A DNA stretch of 64,000 nt. Source: Sphingobacterium gobiense. Its GTDB lineage: Bacteria; Bacteroidota; Bacteroidia; Sphingobacteriales; Sphingobacteriaceae. A program made the position numbers and the translations under genes. The DNA lies in the NCBI RefSeq assembly GCF_002980575.1, contig NZ_PVBS01000001.1, forward strand, positions 992,001-1,056,000, written 5' to 3'. The notes beneath the pieces were generated by a model that had not been told where the DNA came from, did no database searches, and saw nothing but the letters and a program-made list of their open reading frames with translations. This document shows positions 8,959 to 17,700 of the stretch, piece by piece (the first letter of the stretch is position 1; each line of letters begins with the position of its first letter).

Positions 8959-9861
8959 TTATCCTATCCAGTTTATTTCCTTCTTCAGTAAAGACAACGT
9001 CCTTTCCTCTTCGGAGCCGGTTTCCGGTTTAAAATCATATGCCCAATTGGCTTGGGCTGGTAAACTCATCAATATGGACTCTATACGCCCATTTGTTTCC
9101 AAACCAAAACGGGTTCCGGCATCATACACCAAATTAAACTCCACGTAGCGCCCTCTACGCAACAATTGCCATTCTTTCTCTTCAGAGGAGAACTTACGAT
9201 GTCTGTTCCGGTTCACTAATTCGGTATAGGTCGGTACGAAAGTTCGTCCCAGATCACAGGAGAATTTAAAAAGCTGCTCATCCGTTAAGCCTGTTTTTTC
9301 AGGGGTTAGCTTATCATAAAATACACCTCCTATTCCTCGTGTTTCTTGCCGGTGCTTGATATAAAAGTAATTATCAGCCCAGGTCTTAAATTCGGAATAA
9401 AAAGCAGGATGATGCTTGTCACATACATTTTTTATCATATGATGAAAAAAACGAGCATCTTCTTCTATCACGTAGTGCGGCGTAAGGTCAATTCCGCCTC
9501 CAAACCAGCGAATATTTTCTCCCAGTTCGAAATAGCGTATATTCATGTGAATGATCGGTACCCACGGATTATTAGGATGAATAACGATAGAGACTCCTGT
9601 GGCGAAAAACTCCTCTTCTTCGACTTTGAAAGATTTTTTGATAGGATCCGGTAACTTACCGTGAACTGCAGAAAAATTAACGCCCCCTTTTTCTACTATA
9701 TTGCCAACCTGTATGATGCGGGTACGACCACCGCCACCTCCTTCACGCTGCCACAACTCTTCTACAAAAGTAGATTTTCCGTCTAAAGCTTCCAGTCCCG
9801 ATGTAATTTCATCTTGAATTGTTTTGTATGTTTCTGCAATTTGCTCTTTTGTTAAACTCAT
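8959..9861 (-). CDS. hemF: Oxygen-dependent coproporphyrinogen III oxidase
   Basis: Converts coproporphyrinogen III to protoporphyrinogen IX in haem synthesis using O2. Diagnostic blocks are WQREGGGGGRTRI, NPWVPIIHMNIRYFE, WFGGGIDLTPHY and RGIGGVFYD. The 300-residue length is normal and the protein is cytoplasmic. Its ATG shares one base with the stop of gpsA (TAATG on the minus strand), so translation is probably coupled. Its presence indicates capacity for aerobic haem synthesis. Confidence 0.96.
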   Translation of the reverse strand: MSLTKEQIAETYKTIQDEITSGLEALDGKSTFVEELWQREGGGGGRTRIIQVGNIVEKGGVNFSAVHGKLPDPIKKSFKVEEEEFFATGVSIVIHPNNPWVPIIHMNIRYFELGENIRWFGGGIDLTPHYVIEEDARFFHHMIKNVCDKHHPAFYSEFKTWADNYFYIKHRQETRGIGGVFYDKLTPEKTGLTDEQLFKFSCDLGRTFVPTYTELVNRNRHRKFSSEEKEWQLLRRGRYVEFNLVYDAGTRFGLETNGRIESILMSLPAQANWAYDFKPETGSEEERTLSLLKKEINWIG

Positions 9862-10871
9862 TACGTTAATTTTGCTACTAATTTTTTGACTTCGGCGTTT
9901 GCGGGCTGACGGTGATATAGAATTTCATATACCATATGGCAGATAGGCATATCCAATTGATAACGCTGAACAATGTTTTGAATACAGGCCGAAGCATAAT
10001 AACCCTCTGCCACCATATTCATCTCCAACTGCGCTGATTGTACGGTATAGCCCTTCCCTATCATGTGACCAAAAGTGCGGTTTCTGCTAAACTGTGAATA
10101 AGCCGTTACCAAAAGATCACCCAGATACGCTGATGCATTGATATCCCGGTCAGTCTCCGGATCTATCGCGGATAAACAAGTTTCCATTTCTTGGATAGCG
10201 TTAGAAATCAGCACGGCGATGAAATTATCGCCTAGTCCCAATCCGTGACATACCCCTGCAGCCAATGCATATATATTCTTAAGCACGGCACCGTATTCTA
10301 CGCCAAAAATATCGTCGGAAAGAACAGTATTGATATATCGACCACGTATAAATGTAGCAACCCGTTCAACGGTATTATCGTCTTTGCCCGCTAAGGTTAA
10401 ATAAGATAACTTTTCCGAAGACACTTCCTCCGCATGGCAGGGTCCTCCAATGACCACAATATTTTGTAACGGAATTTGATACGTTTTGGTCAGATAATCT
10501 CCCACAATGAGGTTGTCATGCGGAATGATCCCTTTGATGGCAGATACGACAATCTTATTGGCAAAATCGTCGGATTTCACATCTTTCAATGCCTGTTTTA
10601 AATATGCAGACGGTGTGTTTAATACAACAATATCCGATTGTTGAATAACCGATTTCGCATCCAAAAATAAATTATCTGGCTTTACGGAAACCTTTACAGC
10701 ACTTAAATAGTTAGGATTATGTCCGTAAGATTTAATATACGCCAAATCTTCTTCCTTTCTAACCCACCATAGAATATCTTTCCCTCTAGCATTATCTTCA
10801 AACATCTTGATCATGGCTGTCGCCCAACTTCCACTCCCGACGATGCCTATCTTTTGCACAGATTCATCCAT
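9861..10871 (-). CDS. gpsA: NAD(P)H-dependent glycerol-3-phosphate dehydrogenase
   Basis: Makes sn-glycerol 3-phosphate for phospholipids from dihydroxyacetone phosphate. The Rossmann motif GIVGSGSWATAM opens the protein, and GPCHAEEV, the conserved catalytic-lysine stretch GVEYGAVLKNIYALAAG, and NRTFGHMIGKGY follow. The frame is open to an ATG at 10922, but the ATG at 10871 (MDESVQKIGIVGSG) fits the family better and gives 336 residues. A TAnnTTTG promoter match at 10898-10905 lies inside the longer frame, which supports the shorter start. First gene of the apparent gpsA-hemF-M16-M16 operon. Confidence 0.95.
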   Translation of the reverse strand: MDESVQKIGIVGSGSWATAMIKMFEDNARGKDILWWVRKEEDLAYIKSYGHNPNYLSAVKVSVKPDNLFLDAKSVIQQSDIVVLNTPSAYLKQALKDVKSDDFANKIVVSAIKGIIPHDNLIVGDYLTKTYQIPLQNIVVIGGPCHAEEVSSEKLSYLTLAGKDDNTVERVATFIRGRYINTVLSDDIFGVEYGAVLKNIYALAAGVCHGLGLGDNFIAVLISNAIQEMETCLSAIDPETDRDINASAYLGDLLVTAYSQFSRNRTFGHMIGKGYTVQSAQLEMNMVAEGYYASACIQNIVQRYQLDMPICHMVYEILYHRQPANAEVKKLVAKLT

Positions 10872-10897
10872 ATATAGCTTCTTCCTTATAAAGGTTA

Positions 10898-10905
10898 CAA
10901 ATATA
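10898..10905 (-). promoter_or_regulatory. Candidate -7 element for gpsA
   Basis: On the minus strand this reads TATATTTG, an exact match to the Bacteroidota TAnnTTTG consensus, 26 bases ahead of the chosen gpsA ATG. A matching -33 element is weak (TTG at 10920-10922, only 14 bases away). Confidence 0.4.
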
Positions 10906-10969
10906 CACTTTATTGGAGACAAGCCATATTTAACGACATATACTGTCTAAGGTAATAGTCGGTACCAAT

Positions 10970-12922
10970 TTATTTCCCGACGATAATGGCAGCTCCGTTC
11001 GGTCGCAGAGTTAATTTGATCTTCTCGCCTTTTACTACCGTCAAATTGTCCCGCTGCGGGTTTCGTTGCGTATCATCCGAATATCGGGTTGCGTGCCCTT
11101 CAGCGAGCATGGGCAGAGAGATAAGCATATCTTTAGTTTCTTTCTCCGCATTGACTCCTGCTATATACCAAGTATCTCCATGTCGGCGCGCCAAAACAAC
11201 ATATTTGCCCGGATAGCCATCAATAAATATAGTCTCATCCCAAATGGTAGGTACATCTTTCATGAAATCAATAACAAAATCGGGATATTCGTTTAGGTTG
11301 TTCGGCGTAATTCCGAAGTTCTGCACCGGTGTCTGAAACAAGACAGCCGTAGCCAGTTGAAAAATCTCGCTGGTCTTGCGGATTGTTCCACCATTATTCT
11401 CTCTGTTATGACGTTTGTTCAGTAATACAGGTCCGAAGTCCATCGATCCGACTGCATTCCGTATAAAGGGGTGTAACGTTGCATTATAAGCCTCCGTATC
11501 ATTCGCGTGCTGTGTAAAAATCAAGTTTTCGGATGCTAGTACAGCTTCGCTTCCCACAAAATTTGGATACATCCGTTCCCATCCCCGAGGTAATGTACAA
11601 CCATGAAAAATAACGACTAAACCGTGATCATTTGCGTCCGAAAGAATATCCTCGTAAAGCTGCATTGTTTCCTGCTTATCTCCGCCAAAGAAATCTACCT
11701 TGATTCCCTTAACACCTATACGTTGCATCCAGGCCATTTCCTTTTTTCGAGCTATCGAGGTATTCATACGGTTTTTAGGACCTTGCGGCGCATCATTCCA
11801 GAAACCGTTGGAGTTATACCACAGGCAAATTCCGACTCCTTTTGTTTTTCCATAGGCGACCAGTTCTTCAATCCTCCAGTGCCCGATCTTCGTATCCCAC
11901 CAATTATCTACCAATGTAAATTCATAGCCCATCTCGGCAGAGAGATCGATAAACGTCTTCTGATCCTCAAAATTGATACTGCCGTCTTGCCACTCCAACC
12001 AACTCCATGTCGAACGTCCGAATTGATAACTTTGAGAAGGTTCGTATAATGGTTTTACTACATCAAAAGCAATAGTTGTTTCCACAATAGGTTTTAGGTC
12101 TTTTCCAACAGTGATTGTTCTCCAAGGTGTATATCCCGGCAATGCCAAAGTAGGCTGCGAACTTCCTAACCCGTTATTTTCTCCTTCCTCCGGAAAGGCA
12201 ATCTGATAAAGCCCGTCTGCATTACCTTCGCTCAATTTCGACCCACAATACAGGCTGCCTACACCTGTTTCTGATACGAGCACCCATCCCCGATCACCTA
12301 TACGGAATAAAGCAGGGAATGTATAACCTACGCCATATTTGGATGGTGTGCCAATGGGTTCATCGGCGACATACTCTTCTTCGTAACTCGGTTTAGTTTT
12401 CTTCCACCCAATCATCGGTGTGGCCTGTGGCGTTAAAAATGTCGTTGTCAACGCTGGAAAATCAAAGCCGCTCAGCTCCTTTTGGATAATGGCATTGGCA
12501 GGTTCGCCAGTTTGAGGTATACCGTAACGGAACGCTACATTGTTATTGCTGACCTGAAAAATGACTTCTAACAACATGCTGTCATTGTTCTCGAATGTAA
12601 ACCTATGTTCGTTTGCTTGGTAATGCACCGATTTTCTTTTAATCTTGGCTTCTTCGTAACGTTCATCTACCCGCCTTGTTTGTTTATCGATTAACCGAAG
12701 TCCACTCGAAAGATCACCTAAATGCGTCTGCAAACCCAAAGGCGACTTTTCGAGCATTTCCTGCCCATCAAAAACCACCGAGTAATATAGCTGTCTCTTA
12801 TCCAGCTCCAGCAGCACCGAAAGATGATTATCGGGACTAACCATATTCATTTGTTGCCCTTTTACACCATACAAAAAGAATAGGAACAAAACACCAGCTA
12901 TATATATCTTCTTCGTTAGCAT
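10970..12922 (-). CDS. GH97 glycoside hydrolase, retaining type (alpha-galactosidase / beta-L-arabinopyranosidase-like)
   Basis: A 650-residue secreted enzyme with a signal peptide (about 1-22). It has the GH97 N-terminal beta-sandwich (about 25-290), a TIM barrel (about 295-560) and a C-terminal sandwich. In the inverting SusB alpha-glucosidase the catalytic base is a glutamate. Here the barrel has VKGIKVDFFGGDKQE with Asp410 at the nucleophile position and VGSEA with Glu459 as probable acid/base, the arrangement of retaining GH97 members. Characterised retaining members cleave alpha-galactosides, and some cleave beta-L-arabinopyranosides, so either non-reducing cap is plausible. It lies 37 bases behind the GH105-propeller gene, and the two form a likely operon. 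Exact substrate is inferred. Confidence 0.9.
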   Translation of the reverse strand: MLTKKIYIAGVLFLFFLYGVKGQQMNMVSPDNHLSVLLELDKRQLYYSVVFDGQEMLEKSPLGLQTHLGDLSSGLRLIDKQTRRVDERYEEAKIKRKSVHYQANEHRFTFENNDSMLLEVIFQVSNNNVAFRYGIPQTGEPANAIIQKELSGFDFPALTTTFLTPQATPMIGWKKTKPSYEEEYVADEPIGTPSKYGVGYTFPALFRIGDRGWVLVSETGVGSLYCGSKLSEGNADGLYQIAFPEEGENNGLGSSQPTLALPGYTPWRTITVGKDLKPIVETTIAFDVVKPLYEPSQSYQFGRSTWSWLEWQDGSINFEDQKTFIDLSAEMGYEFTLVDNWWDTKIGHWRIEELVAYGKTKGVGICLWYNSNGFWNDAPQGPKNRMNTSIARKKEMAWMQRIGVKGIKVDFFGGDKQETMQLYEDILSDANDHGLVVIFHGCTLPRGWERMYPNFVGSEAVLASENLIFTQHANDTEAYNATLHPFIRNAVGSMDFGPVLLNKRHNRENNGGTIRKTSEIFQLATAVLFQTPVQNFGITPNNLNEYPDFVIDFMKDVPTIWDETIFIDGYPGKYVVLARRHGDTWYIAGVNAEKETKDMLISLPMLAEGHATRYSDDTQRNPQRDNLTVVKGEKIKLTLRPNGAAIIVGK

Positions 12923-12959
12923 AATTTATTAATTTTTATACTTCAATACATAATCTCCT

Positions 12960-15329
12960 TTATTCCTTAAAGTCCGGTTGCCATTCAATTACCTTCACTT
13001 CCGTAGGTGAAGCATTCAGCAAACCCTCTCCATCTTTTTGATCTGTCTGTTGAACATAGAGTGCTAAGCGCCTTTTATTCCGCCACAGCTCCGTATCGAA
13101 CGTCGGTTCCCAAGCGCCCAACGATGTGTGGTATATATCCAATATCTCAAAATCATTCCGGCGAATATCGTCCAGCTTCAATACAGAAGCTTTATTCCCT
13201 CTCTCGCTATCTCGGAATAACAACAAGAGCGACACCCCCTTACCCCTGCCTTTTACCAATAGCTGTGGTCTCGAAATAGGTATCTCTTTCGTTCCATGTC
13301 CGCTCAAGGAGAACGGAGATGTCCTAAAGTCCAATGATTTTACCGCCCATCTACCATCTCTATAGTAAATGATCTTGTATTGTGGAACTTTTGAGTCGGT
13401 GGCGCGCCAGTAAGTGGCGATAAAAGGGTTCCCGTCTTCATCTGTTGCCATCGCAGTTTGGTTGATCAATTCACTTTGTTTCGGAATTCGTGCCGCATAT
13501 TCCGCATTGTCAGCCCTAATAGGCAAACCATATGTTGTGCCATCTGTTTTTTGCCAGGTTAAACCACCGTCTTTAGAACAGGCATACGCCATATCGTGGT
13601 TGCTTGCCACATCAGGAGATTCCCGCCATACCCAGGAAACATGAATGGTCCCTTTATCATCCACATAGGCTTGCCAATATGCATTTCGTTTTCCTTCTCC
13701 ATCTATCAAATTCGTATGAAGTCTTTGCCAACCTTTATTTACGTCATATCTATTAATTATTAAGTTTCCGGCGCCTGAACCACCATCCCGATAGACGAAC
13801 AGAAGATCACCATTCGGCAACGCAAAAAATTCCGGATAGGTCACGCGGTTTTCTTCTTTTCCGATCATGCCCTGCTCTTGCCCAAGCTCCAATCCGTTAG
13901 GTATCGTACTTCTCGCATAGCGTAACCGGCCATTGTGATGATCCCAAGCAACATGTAAATATCCATCTCCATCTACCATCATGCTGATAATATTATGCGC
14001 ATCAGCCGCGTTGCCCTTATACTCTGTACGCTGCACAGTCCACTGCGTACTACTGAGCTGTCGCTTTCCCAACGTTACAAAGCCATCGCCGTCGTAATAC
14101 GCTATAAACTGAACCGAGTCACTACTCACGAGGGAGTTTTTCCTAAACACTGCCGTATTCACCGTATTTCTAGCCCAACCAAGGCCGACGTTCATTATAC
14201 GGGCATCATGGGATTGAGCTTCTAAATAGCGATACATCTCAACTCCGGCTAATAAAAATGCGCCAACACCGAAATTGGCAGTTGAATTTGCGTCGACAAT
14301 CTGGCCTGGAATAGCTTTTTCTCCAATCGGTTGCACATAACCTACCCGACCATCTTCCTGCAAGGCCATTTCGCTTAAAAATTTCCATCCCAACTCTGCT
14401 GTCCTGCTATATTTTTCTTCGGGCAAGAAACCATTGTTTATTCCCCATAAAAATCCGTACGTAAAAAAGGCCGTACCACTAGCTTCCGGTCCGGGAGCAT
14501 GTTGAGCGTCTAGCATGCTACGTGTCCAATACCCTTCTTTTTGTTGACTTTTGGCAATCGCTTCTGCCATATCTTGATAACGTTGTACATAATAATCATA
14601 GTGCCGATTATCTTTCGGTAGATCCTGCAAGATTTTTGCGAAAGCGGCAAATACCCATCCGTCCCCACGAGCCCAAAAATCTTTCTTTCCATTTGCCGAT
14701 TTATGGCGTGGATAAACATATTTTGCATCTCGATAATATAGTGCCGCCTCCTCATCATACATAATGCTATCCGCATAACGCAAATATGTATACATCTTCT
14801 CTAAATACAGGTCATTGCCGGTCACGTTGTACATCTTGGTCATCACGGGCATCACCATATACAAACCGTCCGCCCACCACCAATAATCGGCTTTACTGGT
14901 ACTCATTTGATATTCCATCACTTCTTTAGCTCTGGCAATCTTGTGAGGTTTGGGATCCAAGTTATAGAGATCTATATACGTCTGAAAACAAATTTGCCAA
15001 TCTCCAAAAAGTACATAGTTATCCTTCTCTCCATACGAATATTTCCAATTTGCTTTATCATCCGATTTAGCACCTTTCCATTCATTATGTTCTGCCCATG
15101 CTTCGGAATAAGCGCGATACGCTTCGTCTCGGGTAAGCTTATAAAGCTCCATATTTCCAGTGTGGTAAGCTGCTACATCCCAAAAGGCCCAAGCAGTAGG
15201 TTTATGATGTTCTTGCCAATAGCTATTCGCTAAATTCAATTTCGACAACACATCATCCGTAGTCAATCGATGACTTCCATATGCCGATGAAAACAATATT
15301 AGAAAACAAATGATAAGGTTTATACGCAT
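12960..15329 (-). CDS. Fusion: GH105 unsaturated uronyl hydrolase + BNR_4 seven-blade propeller (PL24/PL25-like)
   Basis: A 789-residue secreted protein (signal peptide about 1-18). Residues 25-370 are a complete alpha/alpha-barrel of the GH105/GH88 type, with the WWWADGLYM motif (Asp154) and [12 protein letters not shown]105 enzymes hydrate and remove 4,5-unsaturated uronic acids left by lyases. Residues 375-780 are a BNR_4 (PF15892) beta-propeller. It carries His445 (DAHN), His465 (WDHHN), Tyr498 (VTYPEF) and Arg514 (FVYRDGG). The 20-residue His-His and 16-residue Tyr-Arg spacings match the catalytic set I recall for ulvan lyases of PL24/PL25, whose fold is shared by GH145/PL27 enzymes acting on Rha-GlcA. 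A lyase plus clearing hydrolase in one chain is therefore likely, though the true target is unknown. Confidence 0.85.
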   Translation of the reverse strand: MRINLIICFLILFSSAYGSHRLTTDDVLSKLNLANSYWQEHHKPTAWAFWDVAAYHTGNMELYKLTRDEAYRAYSEAWAEHNEWKGAKSDDKANWKYSYGEKDNYVLFGDWQICFQTYIDLYNLDPKPHKIARAKEVMEYQMSTSKADYWWWADGLYMVMPVMTKMYNVTGNDLYLEKMYTYLRYADSIMYDEEAALYYRDAKYVYPRHKSANGKKDFWARGDGWVFAAFAKILQDLPKDNRHYDYYVQRYQDMAEAIAKSQQKEGYWTRSMLDAQHAPGPEASGTAFFTYGFLWGINNGFLPEEKYSRTAELGWKFLSEMALQEDGRVGYVQPIGEKAIPGQIVDANSTANFGVGAFLLAGVEMYRYLEAQSHDARIMNVGLGWARNTVNTAVFRKNSLVSSDSVQFIAYYDGDGFVTLGKRQLSSTQWTVQRTEYKGNAADAHNIISMMVDGDGYLHVAWDHHNGRLRYARSTIPNGLELGQEQGMIGKEENRVTYPEFFALPNGDLLFVYRDGGSGAGNLIINRYDVNKGWQRLHTNLIDGEGKRNAYWQAYVDDKGTIHVSWVWRESPDVASNHDMAYACSKDGGLTWQKTDGTTYGLPIRADNAEYAARIPKQSELINQTAMATDEDGNPFIATYWRATDSKVPQYKIIYYRDGRWAVKSLDFRTSPFSLSGHGTKEIPISRPQLLVKGRGKGVSLLLLFRDSERGNKASVLKLDDIRRNDFEILDIYHTSLGAWEPTFDTELWRNKRRLALYVQQTDQKDGEGLLNASPTEVKVIEWQPDFKE

Positions 15330-15380
15330 TTCTTATTATGTTAAATTTTAGATTGAACATTTGTACACAGCAGTACATCT

Positions 15381-15415
15381 CAAAGATACCCCCCATTTAC
15401 CTTCATCATGTTCAA
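15381..15415 (-). promoter_or_regulatory. Candidate promoter for the GH105-propeller/GH97 operon
   Basis: The minus strand reads TATCTTTG at 15388-15381, an exact TAnnTTTG, about 52 bases ahead of the ATG. A TTG at 15415-15413 lies 24 bases upstream, slightly further than usual. Confidence 0.4.
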
Positions 15416-15694
15416 TTTCAACCTATTTATCCAGTAAATTTGGTTCAAAAGCCTTTTTAACATAGCGTCCTAACACAACCACTATATGCAAACGCTGCTT
15501 TCCGACCGCCTTGAAACATATTCAAACCTTTTTGACACAAATATCAACATTGCTAACGTATCTGCTGATTAGTTTTGCTTTGCAAGAGCGAGCTGTCAAA
15601 AAATAAATGTAAGAAAAACACTTAAATTAAGGGCACATTTTTTATATTTAAACAATCCGAAACAGGCACACGCAGCTAGCCAGATATGTATACG

Positions 15695-15724
15695 TTTTGG
15701 AAATTATGCTAGACAATACCTTTA
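15695..15724 (+). promoter_or_regulatory. Candidate promoter for the GH43-GH127-sensor operon
   Basis: TTTTG at 15695-15699 is followed after 17 bases by TACCTTTA at 15717-15724, 43 bases ahead of the GH43 ATG. This fits the Bacteroidota -33/-7 pattern with one mismatch. The rest of the 438-base divergent spacer (15330-15767) shows no gene. Confidence 0.45.
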
Positions 15725-15767
15725 CACAATCTTTTTAAATAGACTATACAAATATTTTAAGACAACC

Positions 15768-17669
15768 ATGAAGAAGAAATTATTCACATGCTGTTTATTC
15801 GTTTGCAGCACCATCTTTGTTAATGGACAATATCATACACCCGTTGAAAAGGACTATGTCGCCTACCTTTTTGCCTATTTCACTGGTAATGCTGTAGAAG
15901 AAGAACAGGTGCACTACGCTATTAGTAACGATGGGTATAATTATTTTGCTTTAAACGGGAATAAGCCTGTATTAGCTTCTAAAGATATTAGTTCCACCGG
16001 CGGCGTACGCGATCCACATATACTTCGTCGCCATGATGATCGAGCATTTTATATGGTATTGACCGATATGACCTCTTCCAAAGGATGGGATTCTAACCGT
16101 GCTTTAATCCTTTTGAAGTCAGATAACTTGATCGACTGGGCATCCAGCGTTATCAATATCCAGCAAAAATACCCCAATCAAGAAAGTTTGAAACGTGTCT
16201 GGGCTCCGCAAACAGTTTTCGACGAAAAAGTAAAAAAATATATGGTGTATTGGTCTATGCAACATGGGGATGGTCCCGATATCATTTACTACGCATACGC
16301 TAATAAGGATTTCACCGATTTGGAAGGGGAACCAAAACCTTTATTTATCCCTAAGAACAAAAAATCCTGTATTGATGGGGATATTATATATAAGAACGGG
16401 ATATACCATCTCTTCTATAAAACGGAAGGTGATGGCAACGGCTTAAAAAAAGCCATGACCGATGATCTCACATCAGGACTTTGGATTGAACAACCAGATT
16501 ATAAACAGCAAACCAAAGAAGCCGTTGAAGGATCGAGCATCTTCAAGCTGACAAATACCGATAAATATATATTGATGTATGATGTGTATATGAAAGGCAG
16601 TTATCAATTCTGTGAAAGCTGTGATCTAGATCAATTCCATGTCATCGACCAACAGATCCGCATGGATTTCCATCCACGTCATGGCAGCATCATCCCCATT
16701 ACACGGAAAGAACTTCAACAGTTGTTAACCACATATGGTACGCCGAAAAACTATACGTATGTTCCCGAAAATAACCCGGTGCTGGAAGGTTACCATGCCG
16801 ATCCAGAAATACTTTATGCCGAAAAAACGGGCAAATATTACCTATACCCTACCAGCGACGGTTATACGGGCTGGGCAGGCGATTATTTTAAAGTATTTTC
16901 TTCCGAAAACCTGGAAGATTGGAAGGCAGAAGGTACGATATTAGATCTAAAAAAAGACGTTTCATGGGCAGATAGAAACGCATGGGCTCCCGCTATCATT
17001 GAAAAGAAGGTCGGTAAAAATAAATACAAGTATTATTACTATTATACCGCCGCCCAAAAAATTGGCGTCGCCGTGGCAGATCACCCTACCGGACCATTCA
17101 CTGATTCAGGTAAGCCACTTGTGGCAACAAAACCGGCGGGCATCAAGGGCGGACAAGAAATCGACCCAGCCGTATTCCATGATTCGGTGAGCGGCAAATA
17201 TTACCTCTATTGGGGAAATGGCTATGGTGCCGTAGCGGAGTTAAACGACGACATGGTATCATTAAATGAAAACACAACGAAAGTTATTACGCCGGATACC
17301 ACATTCCGCGAAGGTTTCTACGTGTTTTACCGCAAAGGAACATACTATTTCCTTTGGTCGGAGAACGATACGCGAAGTGAAGATTATCGTGTGCGGTATG
17401 GTACCTCTAAATCGCCAACAGGTCCTATTGAAATTCCTGAAAACAACTTAATTTTAACAAAAAATCCCGAACTGGGTATTTATGGTCCGGGGCACAATTC
17501 AGTTTTGCAAATTCCAGGAAAAGACGAATGGTACATCGTATACCATCGTTTCAGCCGACCAAATGGCATTAAAATGGGCGAAGCCGCCGGATATCATCGG
17601 GAAGTATGTATCGATAAAATGGAATTTAATGCAGATGGAAGTATAAAGCCGGTGGTTCCTACACTTTAA
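15768..17669 (+). CDS. Tandem GH43-GH43 glycosidase
   Basis: A 633-residue secreted protein (signal peptide about 1-20) with two five-blade GH43 propellers. Domain one (about 28-325) has Asp82 (VRDPHI), Asp205 (CIDGDIIY) and Glu254 (VEGSS). Domain two (about 333-630) has Asp345 (YHADPE), Asp466 (EIDPAVF) and Glu515 (REGFY). Both catalytic triads look complete. GH43 enzymes are inverting alpha-L-arabinofuranosidases, beta-xylosidases, arabinanases or galactanases, and subfamily cannot be fixed by eye. Domain one is clearly related to the N-terminal domain of the tandem protein at 41958-43919 and to the single-domain protein at 45995-47056. First gene of a likely operon with GH127 and the hybrid sensor. 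Confidence 0.92.
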   Translation: MKKKLFTCCLFVCSTIFVNGQYHTPVEKDYVAYLFAYFTGNAVEEEQVHYAISNDGYNYFALNGNKPVLASKDISSTGGVRDPHILRRHDDRAFYMVLTDMTSSKGWDSNRALILLKSDNLIDWASSVINIQQKYPNQESLKRVWAPQTVFDEKVKKYMVYWSMQHGDGPDIIYYAYANKDFTDLEGEPKPLFIPKNKKSCIDGDIIYKNGIYHLFYKTEGDGNGLKKAMTDDLTSGLWIEQPDYKQQTKEAVEGSSIFKLTNTDKYILMYDVYMKGSYQFCESCDLDQFHVIDQQIRMDFHPRHGSIIPITRKELQQLLTTYGTPKNYTYVPENNPVLEGYHADPEILYAEKTGKYYLYPTSDGYTGWAGDYFKVFSSENLEDWKAEGTILDLKKDVSWADRNAWAPAIIEKKVGKNKYKYYYYYTAAQKIGVAVADHPTGPFTDSGKPLVATKPAGIKGGQEIDPAVFHDSVSGKYYLYWGNGYGAVAELNDDMVSLNENTTKVITPDTTFREGFYVFYRKGTYYFLWSENDTRSEDYRVRYGTSKSPTGPIEIPENNLILTKNPELGIYGPGHNSVLQIPGKDEWYIVYHRFSRPNGIKMGEAAGYHREVCIDKMEFNADGSIKPVVPTL

Positions 17670-17700
17670 AATAGCTGATTCGTTATTGAACATTATTTGT

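Noticed and set aside
10970-12922. Calling the GH97 enzyme SusB alpha-glucosidase
   Set aside because: The catalytic position holds Asp410 as in retaining enzymes, and no starch enzymes are nearby.
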